A stretch of DNA of 64,000 nucleotides from Streptomyces sp. CB02056 (GTDB taxonomy: Bacteria; Actinomycetota; Actinomycetes; Streptomycetales; Streptomycetaceae): contig NZ_LIPD01000003.1 of the NCBI RefSeq assembly GCF_001905545.1, forward strand, positions 77,142 through 141,141, given 5' to 3'. The notes under the pieces are model-generated. The model was not told the DNA's origin, did not search any database, and saw nothing but the letters and a program-made list of their open reading frames with translations. Shown here in pieces: positions 33,441-41,431 of the stretch. Numbering within the stretch: the first letter of the stretch is position 1; each line of letters opens with the position of its first letter. Position numbers and translations under genes: made by a program.

Positions 33441-33576
33441 GGCCGCACTCTACCGACGGGCGGGTTCCGTGTAAGCAGTCACAATGCGGCAGACTCGTTT
33501 CCGCACCCCCACCCCGCACGACCCCCGCGCGGCCCCCGCGCGACTCCCGCGAAACCCCGCGAAAGGCGATACCGAC

Positions 33577-34662
33577 GTGAGTCCCTTCCTCGACCTGCCC
33601 CCGCTCAGCGCCGCCGAGTTCGCGGCGATCGAGGACCAGGTGGCCGCCCTGCTGCACACCGGGGCCGACGTGATCGTCACCCAGGGCGAGGCGCTGCTGC
33701 CCCTGGAGGCCGCGATCCGCGGCGCCGCGCACCCCGGCTCGACCGCCCTCAACGTCGTCACCGGCCCGTACGGGCAGACCTTCGGCAACTGGCTGCGCTC
33801 CTGCGGGGCGAAGGTCGTCGACCTGGCCGTGCCCTTCGACAGCGCGGTGAGCGCCGAGCAGGTCGCCGCGGCCCTGGAGGCGAACCCGGAGATCGACTTC
33901 GTCTCCCTGGTGCACGCCGAGGCCGCCACCGGCAACACCAACCCGGTCGCCGAGATCGGCGCCGTGGTCCGCGAGCACGGCGCGCTGCTGATGCTCGACG
34001 CGGTGGCCTCCGTCGCCGCCGAGCCCGTGCTCACCGACGAGTGGGGCGTCGACCTGTGCGTCATCGGCGGCCAGAAGGCGATGGGCGGCCCGGCCGGCGT
34101 CTCCGCCGTGTCCGTCTCCGAGCGCGCCTGGGCGCGGATCGCCGCCAACCCGGCCGCCCCGCGCCGCTCCTACCTCTCGCTGCTGGACTGGAAGGAGCGC
34201 TGGACCGACGCCGGCCGCGCCGTACTTCCGCACGCCCCGGCCCAGTTGGAGATGCTCGCGCTCGGCGCCTGCCTGGACCGGATCGCCGCCGACGGCCTGC
34301 CCGCCGTGATCGCCCGGCACCGCGCCGCCTCGGCCGCCACCCGGGCCGGCGTCCGCGCGCTCGGCACCCTGGCCCCGTACGTCGTCGAGGACGCCCACGC
34401 GGCCCCGGTCGCCACCACCCTGCGCACCCCGGACGGCGTCGACGCGACCGCCCTCGCCGCCCGCCTCGACCCGGCCCTGCCGGTCCAGTCGGGCGGCGGC
34501 GCGCTGGCCGGCTCGATGCTGCGGGTCAACCACTACGGGCGGGCCGCCTCGCTGGACACCGTCCGCGCCTGCCTCACCGGCCTCGCCGCCGCCACCTCGG
34601 CCGACCCGGCGCCCGCCCTGGCCGCCGCCGAGGCCGCCTGGAACGCGACCGTCGCGGCCTGA
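33577..34662 (+). CDS. class V PLP-dependent aminotransferase
   Basis: The 361-residue fold-type I protein belongs to the alanine-glyoxylate/serine-pyruvate aminotransferase group. It shows NVVTGPYGQTFGNWLRSCGA, SLVHAEAATGNTNPV, LMLDAVASVAAEP and PLP-lysine K167 in IGGQKAMGGPAG. The GTG at 33577 follows GAAAGGCG; the upstream ORF part (33484) is low-complexity. 2-Aminoethylphosphonate transaminases belong to the same class, but no specific motif or operator links this gene to the phosphonate region 3 kb away. Three tandem copies of its 3' end follow. Confidence 0.85.
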   Translation: MSPFLDLPPLSAAEFAAIEDQVAALLHTGADVIVTQGEALLPLEAAIRGAAHPGSTALNVVTGPYGQTFGNWLRSCGAKVVDLAVPFDSAVSAEQVAAALEANPEIDFVSLVHAEAATGNTNPVAEIGAVVREHGALLMLDAVASVAAEPVLTDEWGVDLCVIGGQKAMGGPAGVSAVSVSERAWARIAANPAAPRRSYLSLLDWKERWTDAGRAVLPHAPAQLEMLALGACLDRIAADGLPAVIARHRAASAATRAGVRALGTLAPYVVEDAHAAPVATTLRTPDGVDATALAARLDPALPVQSGGGALAGSMLRVNHYGRAASLDTVRACLTGLAAATSADPAPALAAAEAAWNATVAA

Positions 34663-34728
34663 CGCGCGCACAGCGACCGTCGCGGCCTGACGCACGCACG
34701 GCGACCGTCACGGCCTGACCCACGCACG
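34645..34728. repeat. 28-bp tandem repeat (three copies) over a gene end
   Basis: A 28-bp unit starting GCGACCGTCGCGGCCTGACG lies at 34645, 34673 and 34701. The first copy contains the last codons and TGA stop of the aminotransferase; the next two are non-coding echoes with a few substitutions. Confidence 0.85.
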
Positions 34729-34765
34729 GCGGCGGCCCCGGGAACAGCTCCCGGGGCCGCCGCCG
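34727..34765. terminator. bidirectional terminator
   Basis: A 17-bp perfect stem with an ACAGC loop lies between the convergent aminotransferase (+) and APC permease (-) genes. Confidence 0.88.
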
Positions 34766-34775
34766 TACCCGGCCG

Positions 34776-36413
34776 TCAGTGCCCGTTGACGTCCACCACC
34801 TCGACGCCGCGGATGTTCCGCTCGATCTCCTCCGCCGGCAGCGCGATCGCCAGCGCCCAGTAGTAGACGACCAGCGAGAACACCACCACGACGGCAATGT
34901 CCCACCACAGCGGCAGGTTCCCCTGCGCGCCCGCGCCGAAGGTGCCCTGCCAGGAGACCACGCCCATGCCGAGCAGGTAGACCGGCAGCCACTGCCCGGC
35001 CCGGAAGTCCATCCGGGGCGCGTTCGGCATCCCCTTCGAGCGCGCGTACCAGGAGTACCCGCCGAGCAGCAGGTAGCCGATCACGATCGCCAGGCCGAGC
35101 CGCCACAGGGTGTCCCAGCCGGACCAGTAGATGACCAGGCTCGCCACCACGAAGGCCAGCGGCGAGACCACCGAGCCGCCGGGCAGGTGGTACGAGCGCT
35201 CCATCCCCGGCAGCCGCTTGCGCAGCACCCCGAAGGCCAGCGGGGCGCCCGCGTACATCAGCACCACCGCCGAGGTGATGAAGCCGACCAGCCGCTGCCA
35301 GCTCGGGAAGGGCAGGAAGCAGATCACCCCGGCCACCCAGGCGATCAGCAGGCCGAGCCAGGGCACCGCGCGCTTGTCGGTGGACTGCAGCGCCTGCGGG
35401 GCGTAGCCGTTGCGGCTCAGGCCGTAGGTGACCCGGGAGCTGGAGGTGATGTAGACCAGCCCGGTGCCGGCCGGTGAGACGACCGCGTCGATGAACAGCA
35501 CGGTGGCCAGCCAGCCCAGGCCGATCAGGGTCGCCAGGCCGGCGAACGGTCCGCTGATCCCGGGGTAGTCGAGCGTGGTCCAGCCCTTGGCGAAGGTCTC
35601 CGGCGGCAGCGCGCCGATGAACACCACCTGGAGCATCACGTAGACGACCGTACCGATCACCACCGAGCCGAGCACGGCACGCGGGATGTCCCGGCGCGGG
35701 TTGCGGCTCTCGCCCGCCCACTGGATGGCCTGCTCGAAGCCGAGCAGCGCGAAGATCACCCCGCTGCTGCTGATCGCGGCGAGCACGCCCTTGGCCCCGT
35801 CCGGGGCGAAGCCGTGGATGGTGAAGTTGGAGCCGTGGAACTCGGTGAGGCCGAGCGTGACGATGGTCAGCACCGGGATGGCGACCTTCCACACGGTCGC
35901 CGCGCTGTTGGTGTGCGCGAGCAGCCGCACGCCGAGGAAGTTGACCGCGACGAAGACCCCGAGCAGCAGGGCCGCGACGACGAACCCCCAGCCGGTCAGC
36001 GTCAGGTCCTTGTTCAGCAGGCCGTCCGCCCAGCTCCAGTGCTGGGCGTAGTTGATCATCGCCTGCACCTCGATCGGCGCGATGGTCGCGGCCTGCAGCC
36101 AGGTGAACCAGCCGAAGGACATCCCGGCGAACCCGCCGAAGGCGTAGTGCGGGTAGCGCGCCGTGCCGCCCGCCACCGGGAACAGCCCGCCCAGTTCGGC
36201 GTGCACCAGCGCCAGCAGGATGATCGCCACCGCGCCGACGCCCCAGGACACCAGCGCCGCGGGCCCGGCCGCCACCGCCGCCTTCTGCGCCCCGAACAGC
36301 CAGCCGGAGCCGATGATCGCCCCGACCGAGGCCCAGAGCAGTCCGATGACGCCGACCTCGCGCCGCAGCGCGGTGTGCCCCGAGCCGGGCGGATTGGAGG
36401 AGGAATGGGCCAT
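34776..36413 (-). CDS. APC-family amino acid permease
   Basis: The 545-residue protein has twelve or more transmembrane segments and APC motifs: VGVIGLLWASVGAIIGSGWLFGAQKAA at TM1, AELGGLFPVAGGTARYPHYAFG, SSSGVIFALLGFEQAIQWAGESRNPRRDIP and SSSRVTYGLSRNGYAPQAL. It most likely imports an amino acid or amine. The ATG at 36413 follows GAGAGGTG. It may serve the neighbouring amidohydrolase or aminotransferase, but it does not share their operon. Confidence 0.9.
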   Translation of the reverse strand: MAHSSSNPPGSGHTALRREVGVIGLLWASVGAIIGSGWLFGAQKAAVAAGPAALVSWGVGAVAIILLALVHAELGGLFPVAGGTARYPHYAFGGFAGMSFGWFTWLQAATIAPIEVQAMINYAQHWSWADGLLNKDLTLTGWGFVVAALLLGVFVAVNFLGVRLLAHTNSAATVWKVAIPVLTIVTLGLTEFHGSNFTIHGFAPDGAKGVLAAISSSGVIFALLGFEQAIQWAGESRNPRRDIPRAVLGSVVIGTVVYVMLQVVFIGALPPETFAKGWTTLDYPGISGPFAGLATLIGLGWLATVLFIDAVVSPAGTGLVYITSSSRVTYGLSRNGYAPQALQSTDKRAVPWLGLLIAWVAGVICFLPFPSWQRLVGFITSAVVLMYAGAPLAFGVLRKRLPGMERSYHLPGGSVVSPLAFVVASLVIYWSGWDTLWRLGLAIVIGYLLLGGYSWYARSKGMPNAPRMDFRAGQWLPVYLLGMGVVSWQGTFGAGAQGNLPLWWDIAVVVVFSLVVYYWALAIALPAEEIERNIRGVEVVDVNGH

Positions 36414-36545
36414 TGCTCGCACCTCTCATATATCGGGACAAATCCACCCCGACAGTGCCGCAGCCCCCACCCCTCCCCCACCGAAACGCGCGGCGCCCCG
36501 CACCCCCTCACCCGAACAGCCCGCCGGAGGCGGCGGCCGGGCGGC

Positions 36546-37223
36546 TCAGGACGGAACTTCGGCCGTCCTGCGGAACTCGCGGGTCCGGGCGGCGACGGCG
36601 TCGACGGAGAGCGCCCGGCCCGGCAGCCACTCCACGTAGACGCCCCACATGCTGCCGTCGGCCCAGGCGCAGACGGCGACGGGCTTGCCCAGGGTGTTCC
36701 CGAGGCCGCACTTCATGGCCCCGCCCCGCTCGCCGGGCTCGACGTCGCGCAGGCCCGTGAGGGTCACCTCCTCGGTGTCCTGGGCGGCGACGACGTCGTC
36801 GAGCTCCGAGGAGGGCAGGAAGATGTGCTTCTCGTAGACCATGACGACGGCCCCCCGACTGTCGGCGGGGTCCTGGTAGCCGGTGCTCGTGACACCGGAG
36901 TGCCCGCCCAGACTGGTGGACTGCTTGGCCTGGGAGACCTCCGGGCGCAGTCGCATCCCGTCGAAGGACTCCGGCGCGCGGTACCCGTACGCGCCGAGGG
37001 CGGCGAAGTTGTCCGCGAAGGCGACGCCGAAGACCGCGGCTCCGAGGACCGCGACACCGGTGACGCCCAGCCAGAACCTGCGGCGGGAACGCGGGAGCGG
37101 GCCGGCGGGGGCCTCGTCCACCACGGATTCGGCGTGGACGCCGTCCGGCACGGGCGCGGCGGGGACGGCGGGCGGGGCGGTATCGGCTTCATGCACGCGC
37201 AGATTGGAGCAGGTCCGGACCAT
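36546..37223 (-). CDS. hypothetical membrane-anchored protein
   Basis: The protein of about 225 residues has a Pro/Ala-rich cytoplasmic N-terminus, one transmembrane segment (RFWLGVTGVAVLGAAVFGVAFA) and an extracytoplasmic domain with two cysteines (MKCGLGN, VAVCAWADGSMWGVYVEW). That pattern resembles a family of small streptomycete membrane proteins of unknown function. The start is uncertain: ATG 37223 or GTG 37196. It is divergent from the phosphonate fusion gene, so the PHO-box/operator region at 37273-37349 may also affect it. Confidence 0.65.
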   Translation of the reverse strand: MVRTCSNLRVHEADTAPPAVPAAPVPDGVHAESVVDEAPAGPLPRSRRRFWLGVTGVAVLGAAVFGVAFADNFAALGAYGYRAPESFDGMRLRPEVSQAKQSTSLGGHSGVTSTGYQDPADSRGAVVMVYEKHIFLPSSELDDVVAAQDTEEVTLTGLRDVEPGERGGAMKCGLGNTLGKPVAVCAWADGSMWGVYVEWLPGRALSVDAVAARTREFRRTAEVPS

Positions 37224-37272
37224 CACGTGCAAGGACTTTCCGGGACGGCCCACCGGGCACAGTTCCCGTGGC

Positions 37273-37305
37273 GTTCACCCGCCGGGCACGTGGAACTCAC
37301 CGAGG
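37273..37305 (+). promoter_or_regulatory. PHO-box-like repeats upstream of the fusion gene
   Basis: Three 11-bp units follow each other: GTTCACCCGCC (perfect GTTCACC), GGGCACGTGGA (weak) and ACTCACCGAGG (CTCACC). This fits the PhoP box layout of streptomycetes. They are 23 bp upstream of the GntR-type operator. Confidence 0.6.
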
Positions 37306-37327
37306 GCGGGCAGGCTCCCGGCAGGGC

Positions 37328-37349
37328 TGAAGTTGGCTATACAACTTCA
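37328..37349. promoter_or_regulatory. GntR operator A
   Basis: TGAAGTTG-GCTATA-CAACTTCA is a perfect inverted repeat with 8-bp arms, 39 bp upstream of the fusion-gene start. Related sites are at 40015 and 51144. The GntR/UTRA regulator at 38965-39816 is the likely ligand-responsive repressor. Confidence 0.85.
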
Positions 37350-37388
37350 GCCGACACGACAGCCGTAGTGCCGCCGAGGAGAAGACCG

Positions 37389-38963
37389 ATGACCGAGCTG
37401 CCGCCGTACTGGCTGCGCGACAACTGCCCGTGCGCCGAGTGCCGGGACCCGCGCAACGGACAGAAGCTGTTCCAGATCCACGAGCTGCCGCCGGACCTGG
37501 CGGTCGCCGCGAGCACGGAGGCCGACGGGCACCTGGAGGTGCTCTGGTCGGACGGGCACCGGTCGCGGTACCCGCGGGAGCGGCTCGACGGGACGGACGA
37601 GGGCGACGGGCGCACCGAGTCGGGCAAGCGGCTCTGGACGGCGGCGGACTTCGCGCCCGGCCTCCCCGAGGCGTCGTGGGAGGCCTACCTGACCGACCCG
37701 GCCGAGCAGGCCGCAGTGCTGGCCGCCGTACGGGACAGCGGCTTCGCCGTGCTGCGCGGGGTGCCGACCGTCGAGCGGCAGGTGCTGCGGGTGGCGGAGA
37801 GCTTCGGGTACGTGCGGGTCACCAACTACGGGGAGCTGTTCGACGTCCGGGTCGAACCGTCTCCCAACAACCTCGCCTTCACCAGCGTCGCCATCGCCCC
37901 GCACACCGACAACCCGTACCGGGACCCGGTGCCGACCCTCCAGCTGCTGCACTGCCTGGAGAACTCGGCGACCGGCGGCGACTCCGGACTGGTGGACGGC
38001 TTCAAGGCCGCGGCGGTCCTCCGGGAGGAGGCGCCGGAGGCCTTCGAGGTCCTCACCCGCACGCCCGTCCCGTTCGTCTTCCGCGACCGCCGCACCGAGC
38101 TCCGGGCCGACCGCCCGCTGATCGACCTGGACCCGAAGGGGCGGATCCGCGAGGTCCGGTTCAACAACCGCTCGACCGGCACCCTGCGCGGATCGGGCCT
38201 GGACGCCTTCTACGCCGCCTACCGCCGCTTCGCCGAGATCACCCTGCGCCCCGAGCTCCAGCTCACCTTCCGCCTCGGCCCCGGCGACTGCCTGGTCTTC
38301 GACAACACCCGCCTGCTGCACGCCCGGACGGCCTTCCAGCAGGACGGCCACCGGCACCTCCAGGGCTGCTACGCCGACCTCGACTCGCTCTCCTCCACCC
38401 TCGCCGTGCTGCGCCGCCGCGCCGCCGCCCTGGACACGATCGCCGCACTGTTCGCCGGCGAGGGCGCCGCGGAGTACCTGGGCGAGGAGGTCACCATGGC
38501 CGAGCACATGCTCCAGGCCGCCGCTGCCGCCGAGGCGGCCGGGGCACCCGACCACCTGGTCGCCGCCGCGCTGCTGCACGACGTCGGCCACTTCCACGGG
38601 GCCCTGCACGGAACGGATCTGATGGAGGGTCAGGACAACCGCCACAGCGACTCCGGGGCCGACTGGCTGGCGGGCTGGTTCGGCCCGGAGGTCACCGAGC
38701 CGGTCCGGCTGCACGTGGCCGCCAAGCGCTACCTGTGCGCGGTCGAGCCCGGCTACCGGGAAAAGCTCTCCGCGGCCTCCGAGTACACCCTGACCGTCCA
38801 GGGCGGCCCGATGGACGAGCAGCAGGCCGCCGCCTTCGCCGAACTCCCGGGCGCGCGGGACGCGGTGGCGGTGCGGCGCTGGGACGAGCAGGCGAAGGAG
38901 GCCGGCGCCCCGACGCCCGGCTTCGCGCACTACCGCCCGCTGCTCGCCGCGCTCATGCGGTAG
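37389..38963 (+). CDS. fused TmpA-like 2OG dioxygenase and TmpB/PhnZ-like HD oxygenase
   Basis: The 524-residue protein joins two enzymes. Residues 1-60 form a butyrobetaine-hydroxylase-type zinc domain (C13, C15, C18, H57). Residues about 90-345 are a TauD-like Fe/2-oxoglutarate dioxygenase with H172-x-D174 and H311, and R313 for 2OG. Residues about 350-524 are an HD-type mixed-valent diiron oxygenase like PhnZ/TmpB: Y363-LG-E366, H373, H397-D398, H419, H442, D499. Expected chemistry is 1-hydroxylation of an aminoethylphosphonate (trimethyl form suggested by the TmpA-like part), then C-P cleavage giving phosphate and glycine betaine or glycine. The fusion of both steps is unusual. The start follows GAGGAGAAG. 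Confidence 0.9.
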   Translation: MTELPPYWLRDNCPCAECRDPRNGQKLFQIHELPPDLAVAASTEADGHLEVLWSDGHRSRYPRERLDGTDEGDGRTESGKRLWTAADFAPGLPEASWEAYLTDPAEQAAVLAAVRDSGFAVLRGVPTVERQVLRVAESFGYVRVTNYGELFDVRVEPSPNNLAFTSVAIAPHTDNPYRDPVPTLQLLHCLENSATGGDSGLVDGFKAAAVLREEAPEAFEVLTRTPVPFVFRDRRTELRADRPLIDLDPKGRIREVRFNNRSTGTLRGSGLDAFYAAYRRFAEITLRPELQLTFRLGPGDCLVFDNTRLLHARTAFQQDGHRHLQGCYADLDSLSSTLAVLRRRAAALDTIAALFAGEGAAEYLGEEVTMAEHMLQAAAAAEAAGAPDHLVAAALLHDVGHFHGALHGTDLMEGQDNRHSDSGADWLAGWFGPEVTEPVRLHVAAKRYLCAVEPGYREKLSAASEYTLTVQGGPMDEQQAAAFAELPGARDAVAVRRWDEQAKEAGAPTPGFAHYRPLLAALMR

Positions 38964-38964
38964 C

Positions 38965-39816
38965 TCAGTCCAGCTCCCGCGCGTGCCGCGAAAGCGCCGA
39001 CGTGGCCAGGGAGTTGTGCACGCTGAACGCCACCGTCCCGGGCAGGTAGCGGTCCTGGGACCACTCCACCGGCGTGCCCGTCGGGTCGGTCGTGCGGCGC
39101 CGCTCGCGCAGCAGCGGACCGCCCCGGCGGCAGCCGAGCAGCCGGGCGTCCTCACCGTTGGCCGGGACGATGTCGATGGTGTGGTCGGCGTCGGTGAACA
39201 GGATGCCGTGCTCGCGCAGCACTTCGGTGTGCGAGACCACGTCCGGCGGCAGCTCGGCGACGATCTCGCCGACCCGCGGCGGGTAGACGGTGCGCTCGAC
39301 CATCACCGGCGTGCCGGACAGCGTCCGCAGCCGGACGATGACGTACACCTCGGCGCCCTGCTCCAGGCGCAGTTGCTCGCGCTCGGCGGCGTCGGCCGGG
39401 CGGCGCACCAGCGAGTCGAGGATGCCGCCGGGCTCCTCGCCCATCGAGTACGCCCAGTGCGTGAAGCTGAGCAGTTCGGAGAAGCTCTGCACCCGGGCGC
39501 CGCCGAGGACCACCCGGCGGGTGCCGCGGCGGGAGGTGACCAGTCCGTCGGAGCGCAGCACCGCGAGCGCCTGGCGGACGGTGCCGCGGGAGACGCCGTA
39601 CTGCTCGGCCAGCGCGCCCTCGGCGGGCAGCCGGCCGGCCTCGCCGTACGCGCCGGTGGTGATCGCCTCGCGCAGGTCGGCGGCCACCTTCCGGTACAGC
39701 GCGCCGGGGCGCTCCGCCGGGGGTTCCCCGGCCGCCGAGGGGGCTCCGGCCGCCGGGCTCCCGTCCGCGGCCGGGGGGCCCTCGGGGCGCTGGGGCTCAG
39801 TTGCCACGTCAGTCAA
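38965..39816 (-). CDS. GntR-family regulator with UTRA domain
   Basis: The 283-residue protein has an Ala/Pro-rich N-terminus, a GntR winged helix (ALYRKVAADLREAITTGAYGEAGRLPAEGALAEQYGVSRGTVRQALAVLRSDGLV, about 39-95) and a UTRA effector domain (about 115-270). UTRA-GntR proteins commonly regulate phosphonate or sugar uptake. It is convergent with the fusion gene (1 bp between stops) and divergent from the transporter operon. A TTG start at 39816 follows AGGAGG; GTG 39807 is possible. It is the likely reader of operators A, B and C. Confidence 0.92.
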   Translation of the reverse strand: MTDVATEPQRPEGPPAADGSPAAGAPSAAGEPPAERPGALYRKVAADLREAITTGAYGEAGRLPAEGALAEQYGVSRGTVRQALAVLRSDGLVTSRRGTRRVVLGGARVQSFSELLSFTHWAYSMGEEPGGILDSLVRRPADAAEREQLRLEQGAEVYVIVRLRTLSGTPVMVERTVYPPRVGEIVAELPPDVVSHTEVLREHGILFTDADHTIDIVPANGEDARLLGCRRGGPLLRERRRTTDPTGTPVEWSQDRYLPGTVAFSVHNSLATSALSRHARELD

Positions 39817-39967
39817 TGTCCCTCCTGGGGCGGTGTCCTGCGCAGCCGTACCGGCGCGGACAGCCCGACCTTACTCCGCTGCGCCTTCGAAGCATCGCAC
39901 CGAACGGATCACGCTCCGATGGCCGGATTCCACCGTTCCCGCACCCGACCCCGGCGCTGGGCCGTCC

Positions 39968-39989
39968 GTTCACCTTCCCGTCACCGGAC
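39968..39989 (+). promoter_or_regulatory. PHO-box-like repeats upstream of transporter
   Basis: GTTCACCTTCC (perfect GTTCACC) is directly followed by CGTCACCGGAC (TCACC). Two 11-bp units are the minimal PhoP box. They are 25 bp upstream of operator B. Confidence 0.6.
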
Positions 39990-40014
39990 TCCGGCGTACT
40001 TACTGCCGTCAGCG

Positions 40015-40032
40015 AAGTTGGCTAGTCAACTC
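40015..40032. promoter_or_regulatory. GntR operator B
   Basis: AAGTTG-GCTAGT-CAACTC is the same inverted repeat as site A with one arm mismatch. It lies 187 bp upstream of the substrate-binding protein start, probably at or just after the transcription start. Confidence 0.8.
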
Positions 40033-40078
40033 GGACGACGTCGATCGATCGCTCACCCCGGTCGGCCCGCCGCCCTCC

Positions 40079-40158
40079 GCAAGGCCTCGCGAACCTTCGC
40101 AAGGCTTCACGAACCTTCGCAGGCCGTCCCAGGCCTTCGCGATCCTTCGCGAGACGCC
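40079..40158. repeat. 20-bp degenerate tandem repeats in transporter leader
   Basis: Four consecutive 20-bp units begin with CGC: CGCAAGGCCTCGCGAACCTT, CGCAAGGCTTCACGAACCTT (two differences) and two more diverged ones. They lie between operator B and the start codon. Confidence 0.7.
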
Positions 40159-40218
40159 AGCCCGCGGAACCCCCCGCGAGCGCCCTCGCAGTACGCCCCC
40201 TTAACAGGAGACTTCCCC

Positions 40219-41388
40219 GTGACCGTGCACCGCGCCCGCGCCGCCGCCTTCGCGGCCGTCCTGACCGCCGCCGCGCTCTCCCTCACCGCCTGCGGCTCCG
40301 CCGGTTCGAGCGCCAAGTCCGGCGACACCGCCCAGGGCGGCGCCAAGGACGCCAAGACGGCCACCTCCGCCGCCGACTTCGGCGGCATGGACGGCCTGAT
40401 CGCCGCCGCCAAGAAGGAGGGCAAGCTGCACGTCATCACGCTGCCCCGGGACTGGGCGAACTACGGCAAGATCATCGACAGCTTCAAGGCCAAGTACGGC
40501 ATCGAGGTCGAGGAGGAGAACCCGGACGGCTCCAGCCAGGACGAGATCAACGCGATCAACTCCCGCAAGGGCCAGGACCGCGCCCCCGACGTGGTCGACC
40601 TGGGCAGCGCCTTCGCCCTCCAGGCGGTCAAGGACGGCATCCTCGCCCCCTACAAGGTCGCCACCTTCGACAAGGTGCCGGACACCATGAAGGACGCGAA
40701 CGGCGCCGCCGTCAACGACTACGGCGGCTACGTCTCCATCGGCTGCGACGCCAAGAAGATCGCCAACTGCCCGAAGACCTTCGCCGACCTGCTCAAGCCG
40801 GAGTACAAGGGCCAGGTCGCCCTCAACGGCAACCCGACCAAGTCCGGCTCCGCCTTCGGCGGCGTCTACGCGGCCGCGCTCGCCAACGGCGGTTCGCTGG
40901 ACAACATCCAGCCCGGCATCGACTTCTTCGGCAAGCTGAAGCAGTCCGGCAACTTCAACCCGGTCGAGTCGACCCCGGCCACCGTCGAGAAGGGCGAGAC
41001 CCCGATCTCGATCGACTGGTCCTACCTGAACGCGGGCTACACCGACGAGTTCAAGGACAAGGGCGTCGACTGGAAGGTCTCCATCCCGACCGACGGCTCC
41101 TACGCCCAGTTCTACAACCAGGCCGTCAACAAGTGGGCCCCGCACCCGGCGGCCGCCCGCCTGTGGCAGGAGTACCTGTTCAGCACCGAGGGCCAGAACC
41201 TCTTCCTCGGCGGCTACGCCACCCCGTCCACCTTCGAGGCCCTGAAGAAGGACGGCACCCTGGACGCCGCCGGCGCCGCCAAGCTGCCCGCCGTCGAGAA
41301 GCCGTTCACCACCTTCCCGACCGTCGACCAGATCAACGCGGCCAAGAAGGTCGTCACCGAGAACTGGACCAAGGCGATCGCGGGCTGA
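40219..41388 (+). CDS. phosphonate-type ABC transporter substrate-binding lipoprotein
   Basis: The 389-residue protein has a lipoprotein signal (hydrophobic segment, LSLTAC with Cys25). It is of the extracellular solute-binding family 1 kind used for 2-aminoethylphosphonate (PhnS-like), with ALNGNPTKSGSAFGGVYAA and ISIDWSYLNAGY. The GTG at 40219 follows AGGAG. It is the first gene of a six-gene run and is controlled by the divergent region with PHO box and GntR site. The substrate assignment rests on the neighbouring C-P cleavage genes and shared operators. Confidence 0.85.
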   Translation: MTVHRARAAAFAAVLTAAALSLTACGSAGSSAKSGDTAQGGAKDAKTATSAADFGGMDGLIAAAKKEGKLHVITLPRDWANYGKIIDSFKAKYGIEVEEENPDGSSQDEINAINSRKGQDRAPDVVDLGSAFALQAVKDGILAPYKVATFDKVPDTMKDANGAAVNDYGGYVSIGCDAKKIANCPKTFADLLKPEYKGQVALNGNPTKSGSAFGGVYAAALANGGSLDNIQPGIDFFGKLKQSGNFNPVESTPATVEKGETPISIDWSYLNAGYTDEFKDKGVDWKVSIPTDGSYAQFYNQAVNKWAPHPAAARLWQEYLFSTEGQNLFLGGYATPSTFEALKKDGTLDAAGAAKLPAVEKPFTTFPTVDQINAAKKVVTENWTKAIAG

Positions 41389-41431
41389 CACCCAGGCCAC
41401 GTACCGCACTTCGGGCTGAGAAAAGGCACTC

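Larger units (their letters stand above)
39817..40218. promoter_or_regulatory. divergent control region of gntR and phosphonate transporter
   Basis: This 402-bp gap has no gene. It holds PHO-box-like repeats (39968-39989), GntR operator B (40015-40032) and a 20-bp repeat array (40079-40158) before the transporter start. The transporter transcript therefore probably has a leader of about 180-200 nt. Confidence 0.7.

Noticed and set aside
33577..34662. 2-aminoethylphosphonate transaminase (PhnW)
   Set aside because: The fold class fits, but no PhnW-specific feature, operator or operon link was found; a generic class V aminotransferase is the safer call.
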